Positions 52,377 through 60,854 of a stretch of DNA of 64,000 nucleotides are shown here, in pieces. This stretch comes from Paenibacillus sp. FSL R5-0341 (GTDB taxonomy: Bacteria > Bacillota > Bacilli > Paenibacillales > Paenibacillaceae): NCBI RefSeq assembly GCF_037975235.1, contig NZ_CP150241.1, forward strand, positions 4,650,001 to 4,714,000. The letters are read 5' to 3'. Positions within the stretch are counted from its first letter, which is position 1. Each line of letters begins with the position of its first letter. Under the pieces are notes generated by a model. That model worked only from the letters and a program-made list of their open reading frames with translations, searched no databases and was not told where the DNA came from. A program made the position numbers and the translations under genes.

Positions 52377-54338
52377 TTGAAAGCAACCTTGAATGTACAA
52401 GAGCACATACTCATCTGGAATTGTGCATCGCTCAAAATCATGGATGTACGACATATTGTCATACAAGCCGACGAGTGCGTACGTCCTTACCTGTTCCCTG
52501 CCAGCGCCTTTCTGTACGTAACGCATGGCAGTGCAACTGTGATTTTGGACGGAAATGAGCATGCTACCAAACCATTCTATATGCTTCATGGGGGCAAAAA
52601 CACCCGTCTGGACATCATGCCAACGGACGAATCCTTTCATTATTACCTAATTTTCTATAAAGCCTCCTTCCCGCTACCTGGCAAGCAGCATACACTTCAA
52701 CAACCAGATCAACCATTGCCCTTCCACCTCCAGTACGGTTTTATTCCATACCATCCTGCCATCCTCTACGAAATCGCTGAGCGTATGCTGGGCGAATGGA
52801 ATAGACCGGGACGCTTGGAGCGGCTCCATACCAAAACACTATTCTATCAATTTGTATATGAATTGCTCAGGCAAATGGATCAACAGCAGGTCAGCATTGT
52901 TAGACCTAACCTTGCTTCTCAGCTTATTCGCTATATGCAGGAGCACTACGCCCAGCCGCTGACGCGGAAAACACTCGCGCATACATTCCATTACAGCGTC
53001 CCTTATCTGTCCAAGTACTTCCGACGTGAAACTGGCGCAAGTATAATCGATTACTTAATCGGTATTAGGATGAACAAAGCAGGAACGCTGCTGCAAAAGA
53101 CCGAGTTATCGCTGCAAGAGGTCGCTGCAAGCGTCGGATATGGTGATGTATCCTATTTTATAAGAATGTTCAAAAAGCATACGGGAGTCACACCAAAGCA
53201 ATTCAAGGATGAGTCCGGACAAGTGGCGAGAGGTTCTTATCGTCCTATTCTTAGGCTTCGATCATCCATTGCTCCGCGTAAACTCCGTCGTTATATTGAT
53301 ATCAGAGATGATAATCATTATCAATATAGCGAAAAAGGAGATTTACGGATGTATAGAAGCAAACTACCTGTAGGAATTACCCTGCTGTTGTGCCTAACTC
53401 TATTGGTTAGCGCATGTTCCAGACCAGCAAACACGAATGGAAGCACTGGCAGTACGCAGAGTCCAACTGTAGGTGCAGAGAGTAATATCAGTAACACAAC
53501 AACCGGCAGCTCGGAGATGGTAACCTATTCTGCGGTTAACGGTGAAGTACAAATCCTAAAAAAACCTCAAAGGGTCGTAATGGTGGCAGGAGCCTTTACC
53601 GGTCATTTGCTAGCGCTGGGCCTTAAGCCTGTTGGAACTGGTGATGAGTCCTTTAACAGTTATACAGAAGGAAAGCTCGATGACGTTGTCAACATCGGTA
53701 ACGATGTACCCTACGAGAAAATCATGGAGTTACAGCCGGATTTAATTGTCGTTTGGAATGACCCTGAAACAATCGAAAAGCTGTCCAAAATTGCGCCGAC
53801 CGTCGCTGTTGAATATGGAGTACCTCTGCGGGAGCAATTGATGGATTTCGGCAAGATGACTGGTAGAGAAGAGCAAGCGAAGGCCTGGATCGCAGAGTGG
53901 GACGCTAAAATCACTGAGTACAAACCACTCGTGGAGCAAGCGGTAGGTGATCGCACTGTTTCGATTTTTGATACGGGAAGTGCCAAAGAATTTTATGCCT
54001 ACGGGAGCTTTGGTAGAGGTGGAGACATTATTTATGGCGAGTTCGGTCTGAAGGCACCGCCGATCATTCAGAAGGAAGCCATTGGTAGCGGCAAGGGATG
54101 GGCCAAGTTATCACTTGAATTGTTACCACAATACGCAGGAGATTATATCTTTATTAGTGGATGGACAGGTGATGAGAGTGGGGATTCCGTTTTTGAAGGT
54201 CCGATCTGGGATAACCTCCCTGCTGTCCAGAATAATCACGTTTATCGCGAGAACAGCCGTGGCTTCGTGTTTAGTGACCCGATTTCATTGGAAGCCCAAC
54301 TTAAATTTGTCGTAGACAGCCTAACCTTAACAGAGTGA
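52377..54338 (+). CDS. AraC regulator fused in frame to siderophore-binding lipoprotein domain
   Basis: One uninterrupted frame, about 653 residues from TTG 52377. Order: cupin-like sensor region, AraC double HTH (about 180-285; RKTLAHTFHYSVPYLSKYF, LQEVAASVGYGDVSYFIRMFK), basic linker with DDNHYQ, hydrophobic helix (PVGITLLLCLTLLVSAC) and FecB-type binding domain (about 375-653; HLLALGLKPVGTGDES, ELQPDLIVVWND). Read through, it would be a one-span receptor with DNA-binding part inside and binding domain outside. A perfect Fur box, RBS and ATG within the linker could also yield the lipoprotein alone. The start is uncertain: the frame opens at 52164 but lacks an RBS. Confidence 0.78.
   Translation: MKATLNVQEHILIWNCASLKIMDVRHIVIQADECVRPYLFPASAFLYVTHGSATVILDGNEHATKPFYMLHGGKNTRLDIMPTDESFHYYLIFYKASFPLPGKQHTLQQPDQPLPFHLQYGFIPYHPAILYEIAERMLGEWNRPGRLERLHTKTLFYQFVYELLRQMDQQQVSIVRPNLASQLIRYMQEHYAQPLTRKTLAHTFHYSVPYLSKYFRRETGASIIDYLIGIRMNKAGTLLQKTELSLQEVAASVGYGDVSYFIRMFKKHTGVTPKQFKDESGQVARGSYRPILRLRSSIAPRKLRRYIDIRDDNHYQYSEKGDLRMYRSKLPVGITLLLCLTLLVSACSRPANTNGSTGSTQSPTVGAESNISNTTTGSSEMVTYSAVNGEVQILKKPQRVVMVAGAFTGHLLALGLKPVGTGDESFNSYTEGKLDDVVNIGNDVPYEKIMELQPDLIVVWNDPETIEKLSKIAPTVAVEYGVPLREQLMDFGKMTGREEQAKAWIAEWDAKITEYKPLVEQAVGDRTVSIFDTGSAKEFYAYGSFGRGGDIIYGEFGLKAPPIIQKEAIGSGKGWAKLSLELLPQYAGDYIFISGWTGDESGDSVFEGPIWDNLPAVQNNHVYRENSRGFVFSDPISLEAQLKFVVDSLTLTE
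53309..53323. promoter_or_regulatory. Perfect Fur box inside the AraC-SBP reading frame
   Basis: TGATAATCATTATCA matches all 15 Fur consensus positions. It lies in the coding frame, translated as DNHYQ, and is followed 25 bases later by the internal ATG with AAAAAGGAG. It implies an iron-repressed internal promoter for the lipoprotein part. Confidence 0.9.
53349..54338 (+). CDS. Internal-start siderophore-binding lipoprotein of the fusion locus
   Basis: Same frame as the AraC fusion, beginning at ATG 53349 (residue 325 of the fusion) with AAAAAGGAG eight bases before it. The 329-residue product begins MYRSKLPVGITLLL, has lipobox LLVSACSRP, a Ser/Thr/Asn-rich linker and a complete FecB-type binding domain. 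It would be an ordinary ferric-siderophore-binding lipoprotein. Its own Fur box and RBS argue that this form is really made; whether the fusion is also made is the open question. Confidence 0.8.
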   Translation: MYRSKLPVGITLLLCLTLLVSACSRPANTNGSTGSTQSPTVGAESNISNTTTGSSEMVTYSAVNGEVQILKKPQRVVMVAGAFTGHLLALGLKPVGTGDESFNSYTEGKLDDVVNIGNDVPYEKIMELQPDLIVVWNDPETIEKLSKIAPTVAVEYGVPLREQLMDFGKMTGREEQAKAWIAEWDAKITEYKPLVEQAVGDRTVSIFDTGSAKEFYAYGSFGRGGDIIYGEFGLKAPPIIQKEAIGSGKGWAKLSLELLPQYAGDYIFISGWTGDESGDSVFEGPIWDNLPAVQNNHVYRENSRGFVFSDPISLEAQLKFVVDSLTLTE

Positions 54339-54360
54339 AATTCAGTAAACCAAGTTATGT

Positions 54361-54390
54361 ACGAGGCGAGGAGCAATCCTCGTCTTTTTA
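54361..54390 (+). terminator. Terminator of the AraC-SBP locus
   Basis: ACGAGG and CCTCGT form the stem, followed by CTTTTTATGTTTTT. Confidence 0.75.
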
Positions 54391-54446
54391 TGTTTTTGTA
54401 TATTTCTTATCTTTCATTTGAAGAGAGTTTGAAAACAACAGCACAC

Positions 54447-54488
54447 AAATAAACAGGGACCTCTCACCATGGTCGCAAGGGGTCCCTG
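54447..54488 (-). terminator. Terminator of the collagen-repeat gene
   Basis: On the minus strand CAGGGACC pairs with GGTCCCTG, followed by TTTATTTG. Confidence 0.85.
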
Positions 54489-54518
54489 TCTATGAACTTG
54501 TTATATAGTTAATTTCCG

Positions 54519-55880
54519 TTAAGTGATGGTAAGACCGCCGCTTGCATATCCGGCTACGGTCGTAGCCACATCAATTCCGGCTGTTACTGATGCTGAGAAG
54601 ACCATAAGCAGGCGGTCACCGGCGGATACCGGAATACTCAGTCCCGTAGTCAAACCACTGGATATTGTGCCCAGCGCCAAAACGCCGGTCAGTGGAGGAG
54701 CCAAGGTTACCAATGCACCCGGTACAGCTGTAAAGGAGTTATTAGGTGCAGTGGAACGGAATAATTGTGCAGTTATAGTTACTGTAGATCCAACCAAGCT
54801 AAGTCCAGCTGTCGTGCTGAAATAACCGGCCAGTGAAGTAATCGTTCCTGCACGCGATGCGGAGAAAGCAAAGTTAAGCAACGTGCCCGCAGCGCCTGTG
54901 AGATCAATAATTCCTCCGTTCACACTTACTCCGGTAGCACTGTTGCCAAAACCAACTAAACTGGAAGTATTCAAAAGTCCACCCAAAACTGTAGTCAAAA
55001 CCACTGGAAGTCCGGATGCATAAGGAATGATTGCTCCAGAACCTGATGCACCTGTAGCTCCGGTTGAACCTGCTGTGCCTGTCGCCCCTGTTACACCCGT
55101 TGTACCTGGTGTTCCCGTTGCCCCAGTCACTCCCGTTGTACCTGGCGTGCCTGTTGCTCCTGTCACTCCCGTTGTACCTGGCGTGCCTGTCGCCCCAGTC
55201 ACTCCCGTTGTACCTGGCGTGCCTGTCGCCCCTGTTACACCCGTTGTACCTGGCGTGCCTGTCGCCCCAGTTACTCCCGTTGTACCTGGTGTGCCTGTTG
55301 CTCCGGTTACTCCCGTTGTACCCGGTGTGCCTGTTGCTCCGGTTACTCCCGTTGTACCCGGTGTGCCTGTTGCTCCGGTTACTCCCGCTGTACCCGGTGT
55401 GCCTGTTGCTCCTGTTACTCCCGTTGTACCCGGTGTGCCTGTTGCTCCGGTTACTCCCGCTGTACCTGGCGTGCCTGTCGCTCCCGTAGTTCCGGTTGCG
55501 CCTGTGGCTCCGGTGATGCTTGGGGTTTCACCCAGCAGTTCGGAAGAAACCAAACGATGGGCTGTTACCAAAACGCCTGTGCTGCTCTTACCCCATACGG
55601 ATACTTGAACAGGATCATTAACCGTCGCTGGTGTTGTAAAAGTAAACTCAAAGGCATCAAAATTGGCATAATAATTGTTGGTTATGACTTGATTGGGTGT
55701 GATGTCAAGAGACTCACTGACATACAAAACTCTTATTCCACCATCCAGGTAATACCCTTGTATTTGTACGGTTGAGGCTGTCACATCACTGCGGTTATCT
55801 ATTCTGACGGTAACTGTCTGAGTCGGTCTTACACCGCTAACAGCATTATTTTCTATCGGCCCGGTTGATAAAAAGCTCAT
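54519..55880 (-). CDS. Collagen-repeat spore-surface protein, BclB-like
   Basis: 453 residues. N-terminal beta domain (about 1-115; [19 protein letters not shown]) shared with the neighbouring 119-residue protein, a Gly-X-Y collagen region (about 122-284) dominated by the 12-residue unit [12 protein letters not shown], and a C-terminal hydrophobic domain (about 285-453; [22 protein letters not shown]) resembling the BclB C-terminal domain of exosporium glycoproteins. It should form trimeric, probably O-glycosylated fibres on the spore. AGGAG precedes the ATG. The repeat DNA is likely length-variable. Confidence 0.86.
   Translation of the reverse strand: MSFLSTGPIENNAVSGVRPTQTVTVRIDNRSDVTASTVQIQGYYLDGGIRVLYVSESLDITPNQVITNNYYANFDAFEFTFTTPATVNDPVQVSVWGKSSTGVLVTAHRLVSSELLGETPSITGATGATGTTGATGTPGTAGVTGATGTPGTTGVTGATGTPGTAGVTGATGTPGTTGVTGATGTPGTTGVTGATGTPGTTGVTGATGTPGTTGVTGATGTPGTTGVTGATGTPGTTGVTGATGTPGTTGVTGATGTPGTTGVTGATGTAGSTGATGASGSGAIIPYASGLPVVLTTVLGGLLNTSSLVGFGNSATGVSVNGGIIDLTGAAGTLLNFAFSASRAGTITSLAGYFSTTAGLSLVGSTVTITAQLFRSTAPNNSFTAVPGALVTLAPPLTGVLALGTISSGLTTGLSIPVSAGDRLLMVFSASVTAGIDVATTVAGYASGGLTIT
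55078..55473. repeat. 36-bp tandem repeat, 11 units, encoding collagen motif
   Basis: Eleven consecutive 36-base units in phase with the protein; the unit encodes Gly-Thr-Pro-Gly-Thr-(Thr/Ala)-Gly-Val-Thr-Gly-Ala-Thr. Units differ mainly at third codon positions. Directly adjacent with no spacers, so it is a minisatellite, not CRISPR. Confidence 0.92.
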
Positions 55881-55914
55881 CGCTACATCTCCTCTTTTGG
55901 GTATATCTTATCTG

Positions 55915-56274
55915 TTAGATGTCATTAACTGTTTTTTCCTGGGTTACCACCCGGTGTGCATCAACCAATTGTCCAGACGCCTGTTTGCCCCACACTGAAA
56001 TCCCTACTTCCTCCACACCTTCCACATCTGTTCCAAAAACAAACTCAAAAGCATCTAAATCTGCAAAATAATTTCTGGTCACTGCTTCGTTAGGTGCAAT
56101 ACTGATCACTTCACTCACATACAGCGTTCTAGCTGTGCTTAGCACATAACCCTGAACGGATACAGTTACCGAGTCCACAGCAGCCCGACTTACCAATCTA
56201 ATCGTTACCTGTTGTGTTGGTCTTACACCGGAAACCGGATTATTTTCTATCGGCCCAGTTGATAAAATAGCCAT
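55915..56274 (-). CDS. Small paralogue of the collagen protein N-terminal domain
   Basis: 119 residues: [72 protein letters not shown]. It aligns almost end to end with residues 1-115 of the collagen-repeat protein and lacks the collagen and BclB-like parts. Probably a spore-surface partner or assembly module. ATG at 56274 aligns with the paralogue start; 56283 is an alternative. Same strand, 34 bases upstream of the collagen gene. Confidence 0.75.
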   Translation of the reverse strand: MAILSTGPIENNPVSGVRPTQQVTIRLVSRAAVDSVTVSVQGYVLSTARTLYVSEVISIAPNEAVTRNYFADLDAFEFVFGTDVEGVEEVGISVWGKQASGQLVDAHRVVTQEKTVNDI

Positions 56275-56474
56275 TTTCCCCATCCCACCTTTTTAAGAAC
56301 CTCATACTCTAGCAGTATTTGGCATAAGCTCACCTGATAGTAATATTCAATCACTCAACCAACGGTGTGGACAAAACACAGGGGGCAATCCACCATTATC
56401 AATAAACAACAACCGTCTAAGCCCCAGGCTTTAGCTAACAAAGACGGGAATATATATAGCAAGGAGAAGAATTT

Positions 56475-56798
56475 ATGCTACCGGAAGATAAAGAGAAAAT
56501 AAGAGACTATATTTTTATAACTACTAGCATCAATTCCCGAAAAAAAACAAACGACCGTTCCCCCTTTAAATTACAGGGAAACGGCCGCAGCTTAAGACGT
56601 CTTTTTTCGTATTTACTTGATGAGGTTAGGACTACGCATATTAAAAACCTAAAACAGGTGTTGCCTCCGCCTGAACACCAATATCATCAACATCCAGAGC
56701 CTGAAAATAAAATAATAGTGGGGCGGTTCATTTCCTATCTAAAAGACTCCTTCGTAATCAAAGATTGCCGGAATAGCTGGCTCAGCTCCAGGAACTGA
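56475..56798 (+). CDS. Doubtful small ORF
   Basis: 107 residues beginning MLPEDKEKIRDYIFITTS after AAGGAG eight bases before the ATG. Against it: a convincing minus-strand terminator (56540-56586) lies inside it, its 3' end overlaps the opposite dihydrodipicolinate-synthase-like gene, and no family is recognised. Confidence 0.33.
   Translation: MLPEDKEKIRDYIFITTSINSRKKTNDRSPFKLQGNGRSLRRLFSYLLDEVRTTHIKNLKQVLPPPEHQYHQHPEPENKIIVGRFISYLKDSFVIKDCRNSWLSSRN
56540..56586 (-). terminator. Terminator of the dihydrodipicolinate-synthase-like gene
   Basis: On the minus strand GGCCGTTTCCC pairs (with wobble) with GGGGAACGGTC, then GTTTGTTTTTTTT. About 150 bases after the gene. Confidence 0.78.
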
Positions 56799-57676
56799 TC
56801 TACCTCCAAACGGTGAACCGGTCTGAGCTCTTCGCTGCTTCTGGCTCTGGAATGAAGCGTAAGCTTCAGCCCTTCTTGTTGCAGCAAGTACTTCGCGTTG
56901 ACCGGATAATGACGCCCCTCGAACAAGTGAAGTGGGCCAAGCAAGGTCTGTAATCGTTCGGCTCTTGCTTGATCCTGCTGCCAATTTTCAACGATCCATA
57001 CGTACAAGTCCGGATGGAAGTTGGTCAGAATCCCACTGTAGCCGTGCGCACCTGCTTGCAGCGATCCCAGATACGAAGTGCCGTTGGCATTATAAATTTT
57101 GAGCGGTGTCCCTTGAACGGCTGCGACCTTCTGACGAATCTGTTCCAGATCACAGCTTGTTTCCTTGAGAAAGAAAAAACGTCCGCTATCTGCGCACCAC
57201 TTCAGCAGTTCTGGAGACAACAAGCGATGGTACGGGATTGGACATTCGTACAGCCCCAGCCTCACATCTGGCAACCGTTCCATGATGGTGCTCAGATTGC
57301 GTTTCCACACCGCATCGTCGTCATCTGGACCTGCTATACGGCTTGTCACAAGAATGACAGCATCGACACCTGTCTGCGCAATTGCCGTCAACTCCGTGAT
57401 TTGTTCCTGCAAATCATCCGAATTATGACCGGAAGCAACAACCGGCACTCTCCCTTTTGTTTTCTCCACCACGAATTTGGCCAAGTCTACTCTCTCTTGT
57501 AGCGATAGATGGAGCATTTCACTAGAAAGACAAACCGCGAATAGACCGTGCACACCCTTATCTAAATACCACTCAATTAATTCTTCTAATGCCGTATAGT
57601 CAATCTCATTGTCCTCCGTAAACGGAGTGAGCATAACTGGCCACACGCCGTCCGGGAATAAAGTATCGTTCAACAT
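56735..57676 (-). CDS. Dihydrodipicolinate synthase/N-acetylneuraminate lyase family protein
   Basis: 313 residues, TIM-barrel aldolase of the DHDPS/NAL superfamily. VWPVMLTPFTEDNEID opens the barrel, ECPIPYHRLL holds the usual Tyr, and the Schiff-base Lys is in RFFFLKETSCD (about 170). The normal GTT/GTG loop is changed to CLSSEM, so it is unlikely to be DapA itself; a keto-acid or sugar-acid aldolase is more likely. Divergent from an AraC regulator that probably controls it. Confidence 0.85.
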   Translation of the reverse strand: MLNDTLFPDGVWPVMLTPFTEDNEIDYTALEELIEWYLDKGVHGLFAVCLSSEMLHLSLQERVDLAKFVVEKTKGRVPVVASGHNSDDLQEQITELTAIAQTGVDAVILVTSRIAGPDDDDAVWKRNLSTIMERLPDVRLGLYECPIPYHRLLSPELLKWCADSGRFFFLKETSCDLEQIRQKVAAVQGTPLKIYNANGTSYLGSLQAGAHGYSGILTNFHPDLYVWIVENWQQDQARAERLQTLLGPLHLFEGRHYPVNAKYLLQQEGLKLTLHSRARSSEELRPVHRLEVDQFLELSQLFRQSLITKESFR

Positions 57677-57761
57677 ACTGCCTCCTCGCTGACGCCAATT
57701 CCATTCTCAGAGATGGCGACCTCCTGATATAATGAGTTCATACCTATCCCTATTATAAAAT

Positions 57762-57775
57762 TGTAAACGCTATTA
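57762..57775. promoter_or_regulatory. Possible cre site (carbon catabolite control)
   Basis: TGTAAACGCTATTA agrees with the CcpA-binding cre consensus except at one position. It lies in the divergent promoter region of the aldolase and AraC genes, fitting control of a sugar-acid pathway. Confidence 0.45.
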
Positions 57776-57853
57776 TCGAATGACATAATAACGCCATTTC
57801 ATGACATCATGTCGCCATGCGTGTCGTGCTGGAGAGAGTGTGGGTGAATCGAA

Positions 57854-58684
57854 ATGGACATCGTTCAATATCAATTCTCGAATTTTTCCAAAATCCATAA
57901 CGTCGATCTGAAATTGTACTATTGCGGTACAGAGCAGTGCTTGCCTGGACATGAGGTAGGCCCTATGGTGCGTGATTATTACAAAATCCATTATATCCAT
58001 AGCGGTAAGGGGCGTTTTCATACGGGAGGCCGAACGTACACGCTGGGCAAAGGGCAAGGGTTTCTGATCAGTCCCGAGAAACTAGCGCATTACCAAGCCG
58101 ATAATGAAGATCCATGGACATACTCCTGGATCGCATTCAATGGCATGCAGGTGGAACGCTATCTCAAGCGATCCTCTTTATCCAACGAACAGCCGTTATT
58201 TTCGTCCAATCGAGACGAATATATTCAATCCTGCTTTTTGGAGATGTTCAAAGCAACCGAGCATAACCTGACAGACGAACTTCGGCTGTTGGGCGCCCTC
58301 TATTCCTTCCTGTCCGTCATATTGGACCCAGCCTCCATGCCCGTTACCTCACCGGGGGCAAGAGGTCAATATGTGGAGCAAGCCATTGCATTCATCGAGC
58401 ACAACTATGCAACGGATCTGACTGTCGAACAACTGGCTTCACGCTTGAAGATCAATCGCAAGTATCTGTCCAAAATCTTCAAAGACACCACCGGGTTCAC
58501 ACCTCAACAGTATGTGATTCAATACCGGATGAATCGTGCCAGCGAGCTTATTCAGAAGTCCTCCCTTTCGATGAATGAGATCGCATGCAGCGTCGGGTAT
58601 AAAGACCCCTTTCAGTTCTCGCGTATGTTCAAAAAAGTGATGGGAGCAGCTCCACGAGACCACCGCAACGAAAAAAAGAAGTAA
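57854..58684 (+). CDS. AraC-family transcriptional regulator with cupin sensor
   Basis: 276 residues: N-terminal AraC_binding cupin (about 15-150; HYIHSGKGRFHTGGRTYTLG, QGFLISPEKLAHY) and C-terminal double HTH (about 180-272; LTVEQLASRLKINRKYLSKIF, MNEIACSVGYKDPFQFSRMFK). Likely activates the divergent aldolase gene in response to a sugar-like ligand. No strong Shine-Dalgarno is visible. Confidence 0.88.
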   Translation: MDIVQYQFSNFSKIHNVDLKLYYCGTEQCLPGHEVGPMVRDYYKIHYIHSGKGRFHTGGRTYTLGKGQGFLISPEKLAHYQADNEDPWTYSWIAFNGMQVERYLKRSSLSNEQPLFSSNRDEYIQSCFLEMFKATEHNLTDELRLLGALYSFLSVILDPASMPVTSPGARGQYVEQAIAFIEHNYATDLTVEQLASRLKINRKYLSKIFKDTTGFTPQQYVIQYRMNRASELIQKSSLSMNEIACSVGYKDPFQFSRMFKKVMGAAPRDHRNEKKK

Positions 58685-58794
58685 CCTGCCCGAATCGTTC
58701 CATAAGATGCTCCCAACCGCTTCAAATGTCAGATTCTTGACGATCAAGTCAGAACCGTACGTCCAGGTAGTCAGCGTCATGATCATGATCAATT

Positions 58795-58828
58795 GAAAAA
58801 GCCCGCACCATATGGCGCGGGCTTTTTC
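58795..58828. terminator. Bidirectional terminator
   Basis: GAAAAAGCCCGC (58795-58806) pairs with GCGGGCTTTTTC (58816-58827); T-runs on both strands serve the convergent AraC gene and lipoprotein relic. Confidence 0.9.
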
Positions 58829-58866
58829 CCGAATATACTCGGATCAAACTTTTTCGATACTTTACT

Positions 58867-59865
58867 TTATTCAGCAATCATCTTTGGAAACTCATCCAGC
58901 AACATATCGCTCGTCAGCATATCTTCATAATTCCATTTGGACTCGATAAAAGTAACTTTTCCGTTTTGCACAGCAGGTAGTTTTTTCCACAGTGGTGTTT
59001 CCAGCAGTTCCTTGAAGGACGATTCGGCTTCATCATTCTCAGGATACAATACGAACATATGGTCCCCCACCAGCATCTCGTGCATCAGCTCAGGTGAGAT
59101 TTCAATGAACGGGGAGCCTGCGGCCGGCTCAATGCCTTTCACCTTCTCAGACATCTGGTAGCCTTGCGGCTGATACAACAGTTCAGGCACGCCGCCTGTT
59201 TTCATCAGATACATCTCGTCCGATCCCAATAATACATCAGCACCACAGCCGTTTCGCCTTCAGCGACTTGGCCTTGATCCCGTATCTCGCTCCACATCTT
59301 CTCTGCCTTGACATTGTAATCAGCCAGCAATTGCTTGGCCTCATCCTGTTTGCCTGCAATCTCCCCGATCACCGGAAGACGCTCGTTCAATGGCAAATTC
59401 TGATCAAAGACAACGGTCGGTGATATTTTGGATATTTCATCATACTGCTTATCCAGTACATAGCCCAGCATGGTCAGATCAGGTTCCAGGGACAGAATTT
59501 TCTCAAAACTCGTGGGAAAACCGATATCCTCTGCGGGAGTAATCTCTTTATCCTCATATGCCGAATTGGCAATAAATCTACGGTCGATCCCGACAGGCTG
59601 TACACCCAGCGCAAGCAGATCTCCAATCGAATTTCCCTGAAGGCACAACACGTTGCGGCTTCTCCGGTATGCTGACTTCATGTCCCTGGTTGTCTGTGTA
59701 TAGCCTTTCGGAAGGCGTTGTAATGGCCTGTTGACTCGTTTGCGTTTCTACAGTGGATGTAGTGGTTGTACTTGCATTCCCCCCGGCAGGTGCGCAAGCG
59801 CTGACCATAATGGTCAGGCATAACAGCATGACAGCCCCCAATGATACTTTGGTATTTCTGTACAT
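58867..59865 (-). pseudogene. Siderophore-binding lipoprotein with two frameshifts
   Basis: From ATG 59865 the protein has a lipoprotein signal (MLLCLTIMVSACAPA) and a binding-fold start (YTDNQGHEVSIPEKPQRVV). The frame then shifts near 59645-59655 (GNSIGDLLALGVQPVGIDRR continues in another frame) and again near 59229-59245 (GSDEMYLMKTGGVPELLY). The three pieces together restore a full-length FecB-type protein. It is a recently broken paralogue of the 53349 lipoprotein, or two sequencing errors. The upstream AraC gene is in frame with its first piece. Confidence 0.8.
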
Positions 59866-60822
59866 CGATAAATCGTCCCTCTCTATATTTTGATAATGAT
59901 TATCATATTCATTACCAATATAATCTTGTCTTCTGCGTTCTGCATTAGACAATCTAAGCCTGGTTATAGGACGATCCATTCTTTTCGTTTGATCACGAGC
60001 TTCTGACCTATAATTACCGGGTGTTACTCCCACCGTCTTCTTGAAAATGCGGATAAAGTAAGATGCATCCGTGTACCCCACACCCGACGCCACTTCTTGT
60101 AAAGAAGCCTCTGTTTGTTCCAGCAATTCACAGGCTATTTCCATTCGAACTTGAATCAAATGATCAATGAGACTGTTTCCGGTCTTATTTTTGAACTGTT
60201 TTGCTACATATGGAGCACTATAGTTAAGCCGCTCAGCAACCGTGGATAACGTTATTGATTCCCTGTAATGTTCACGTATGTATGGAGCGGCTTGCTCAAC
60301 TAGATCAGGTTTAACATTAGCTTCCGTATGTATCTTCCACTGTCTCTCAACTTCGTACGCAAACTGATACAGCTGCGATTTCACCTGCAATCGTTCCAGT
60401 GAGTTGGGCTTCAGCCAGATGTGAAGCATTTGCTTAAGTTGAAGCAGCAATTCCACCGGATCATTGGGAGCAAAAGCATATTTCCTTTGAAATGGACTAC
60501 TGCTCTCAAATTGTCTTTGGACAGACGGTACAGCCGTGTTGGAGAGAGAAGTTTTATATAACACCAGATAGCATTCCATTCTCTCTCTAACTGGACCGAT
60601 ATCCAGACGACCTCCCTTCCCACTATGGATGATATAAAAACGTTCAACATCATGCTTCACACCATCGAGCCGAAAACAAGCGGTACCACGAGCAATATAT
60701 AAATAGCCAGATGCAGGAAAACGATAGGAGCTCAACGCTTCACCTGGATTCAGAAACTTATAGCGAATATCCATGAGTTGAATATTGGCATAATCCCATA
60801 ACATTAAGTCATCTTCGTTCAA
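59578..60822 (-). CDS. AraC regulator running in frame into a broken lipoprotein domain
   Basis: 414 residues from TTG 60822 (GGGGG eight bases upstream). Cupin-like sensor region (ALSSYRFPASGYLYIARGTA), AraC double HTH (about 185-285; LSTVAERLNYSAPYVAKQFK, LQEVASGVGYTDASYFIRIFK), linker with YDNHYQ, then the lipoprotein signal and first 60 residues of a siderophore-binding domain before the frame ends at a frameshift. The AraC part is intact. Layout is the same as at 52377-54338, including a perfect Fur box in the linker. An additional Fur box precedes the gene. Confidence 0.8.
   Translation of the reverse strand: MNEDDLMLWDYANIQLMDIRYKFLNPGEALSSYRFPASGYLYIARGTACFRLDGVKHDVERFYIIHSGKGGRLDIGPVRERMECYLVLYKTSLSNTAVPSVQRQFESSSPFQRKYAFAPNDPVELLLQLKQMLHIWLKPNSLERLQVKSQLYQFAYEVERQWKIHTEANVKPDLVEQAAPYIREHYRESITLSTVAERLNYSAPYVAKQFKNKTGNSLIDHLIQVRMEIACELLEQTEASLQEVASGVGYTDASYFIRIFKKTVGVTPGNYRSEARDQTKRMDRPITRLRLSNAERRRQDYIGNEYDNHYQNIERDDLSMYRNTKVSLGAVMLLCLTIMVSACAPAGGNASTTTTSTVETQTSQQAITTPSERLYTDNQGHEVSIPEKPQRVVPSGKFDWRSACAGCTACRDRP
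59891..59905. promoter_or_regulatory. Perfect Fur box inside the second AraC-SBP frame
   Basis: TGATAATGATTATCA matches all 15 Fur consensus positions. On the minus strand it is translated as DNHYQ, as at 53309-53323, and lies 25 bases before the internal ATG at 59865. Confidence 0.9.
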
Positions 60823-60854
60823 AATAATTCCCCCTTTCCTATGGGAAGTATAAT

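Noticed and set aside
55078-55473. 36-base regular repeats considered as a CRISPR array
   Set aside because: Units are directly adjacent with no spacers, are in phase with a protein and vary at third codon positions.
55027-55608. Long plus-strand ORF rich in Pro-Val-Ala across the collagen repeat
   Set aside because: It is the antisense shadow of the [12 protein letters not shown] repeat; repeat DNA without stops in one frame is open in others. No RBS and no unique sequence.
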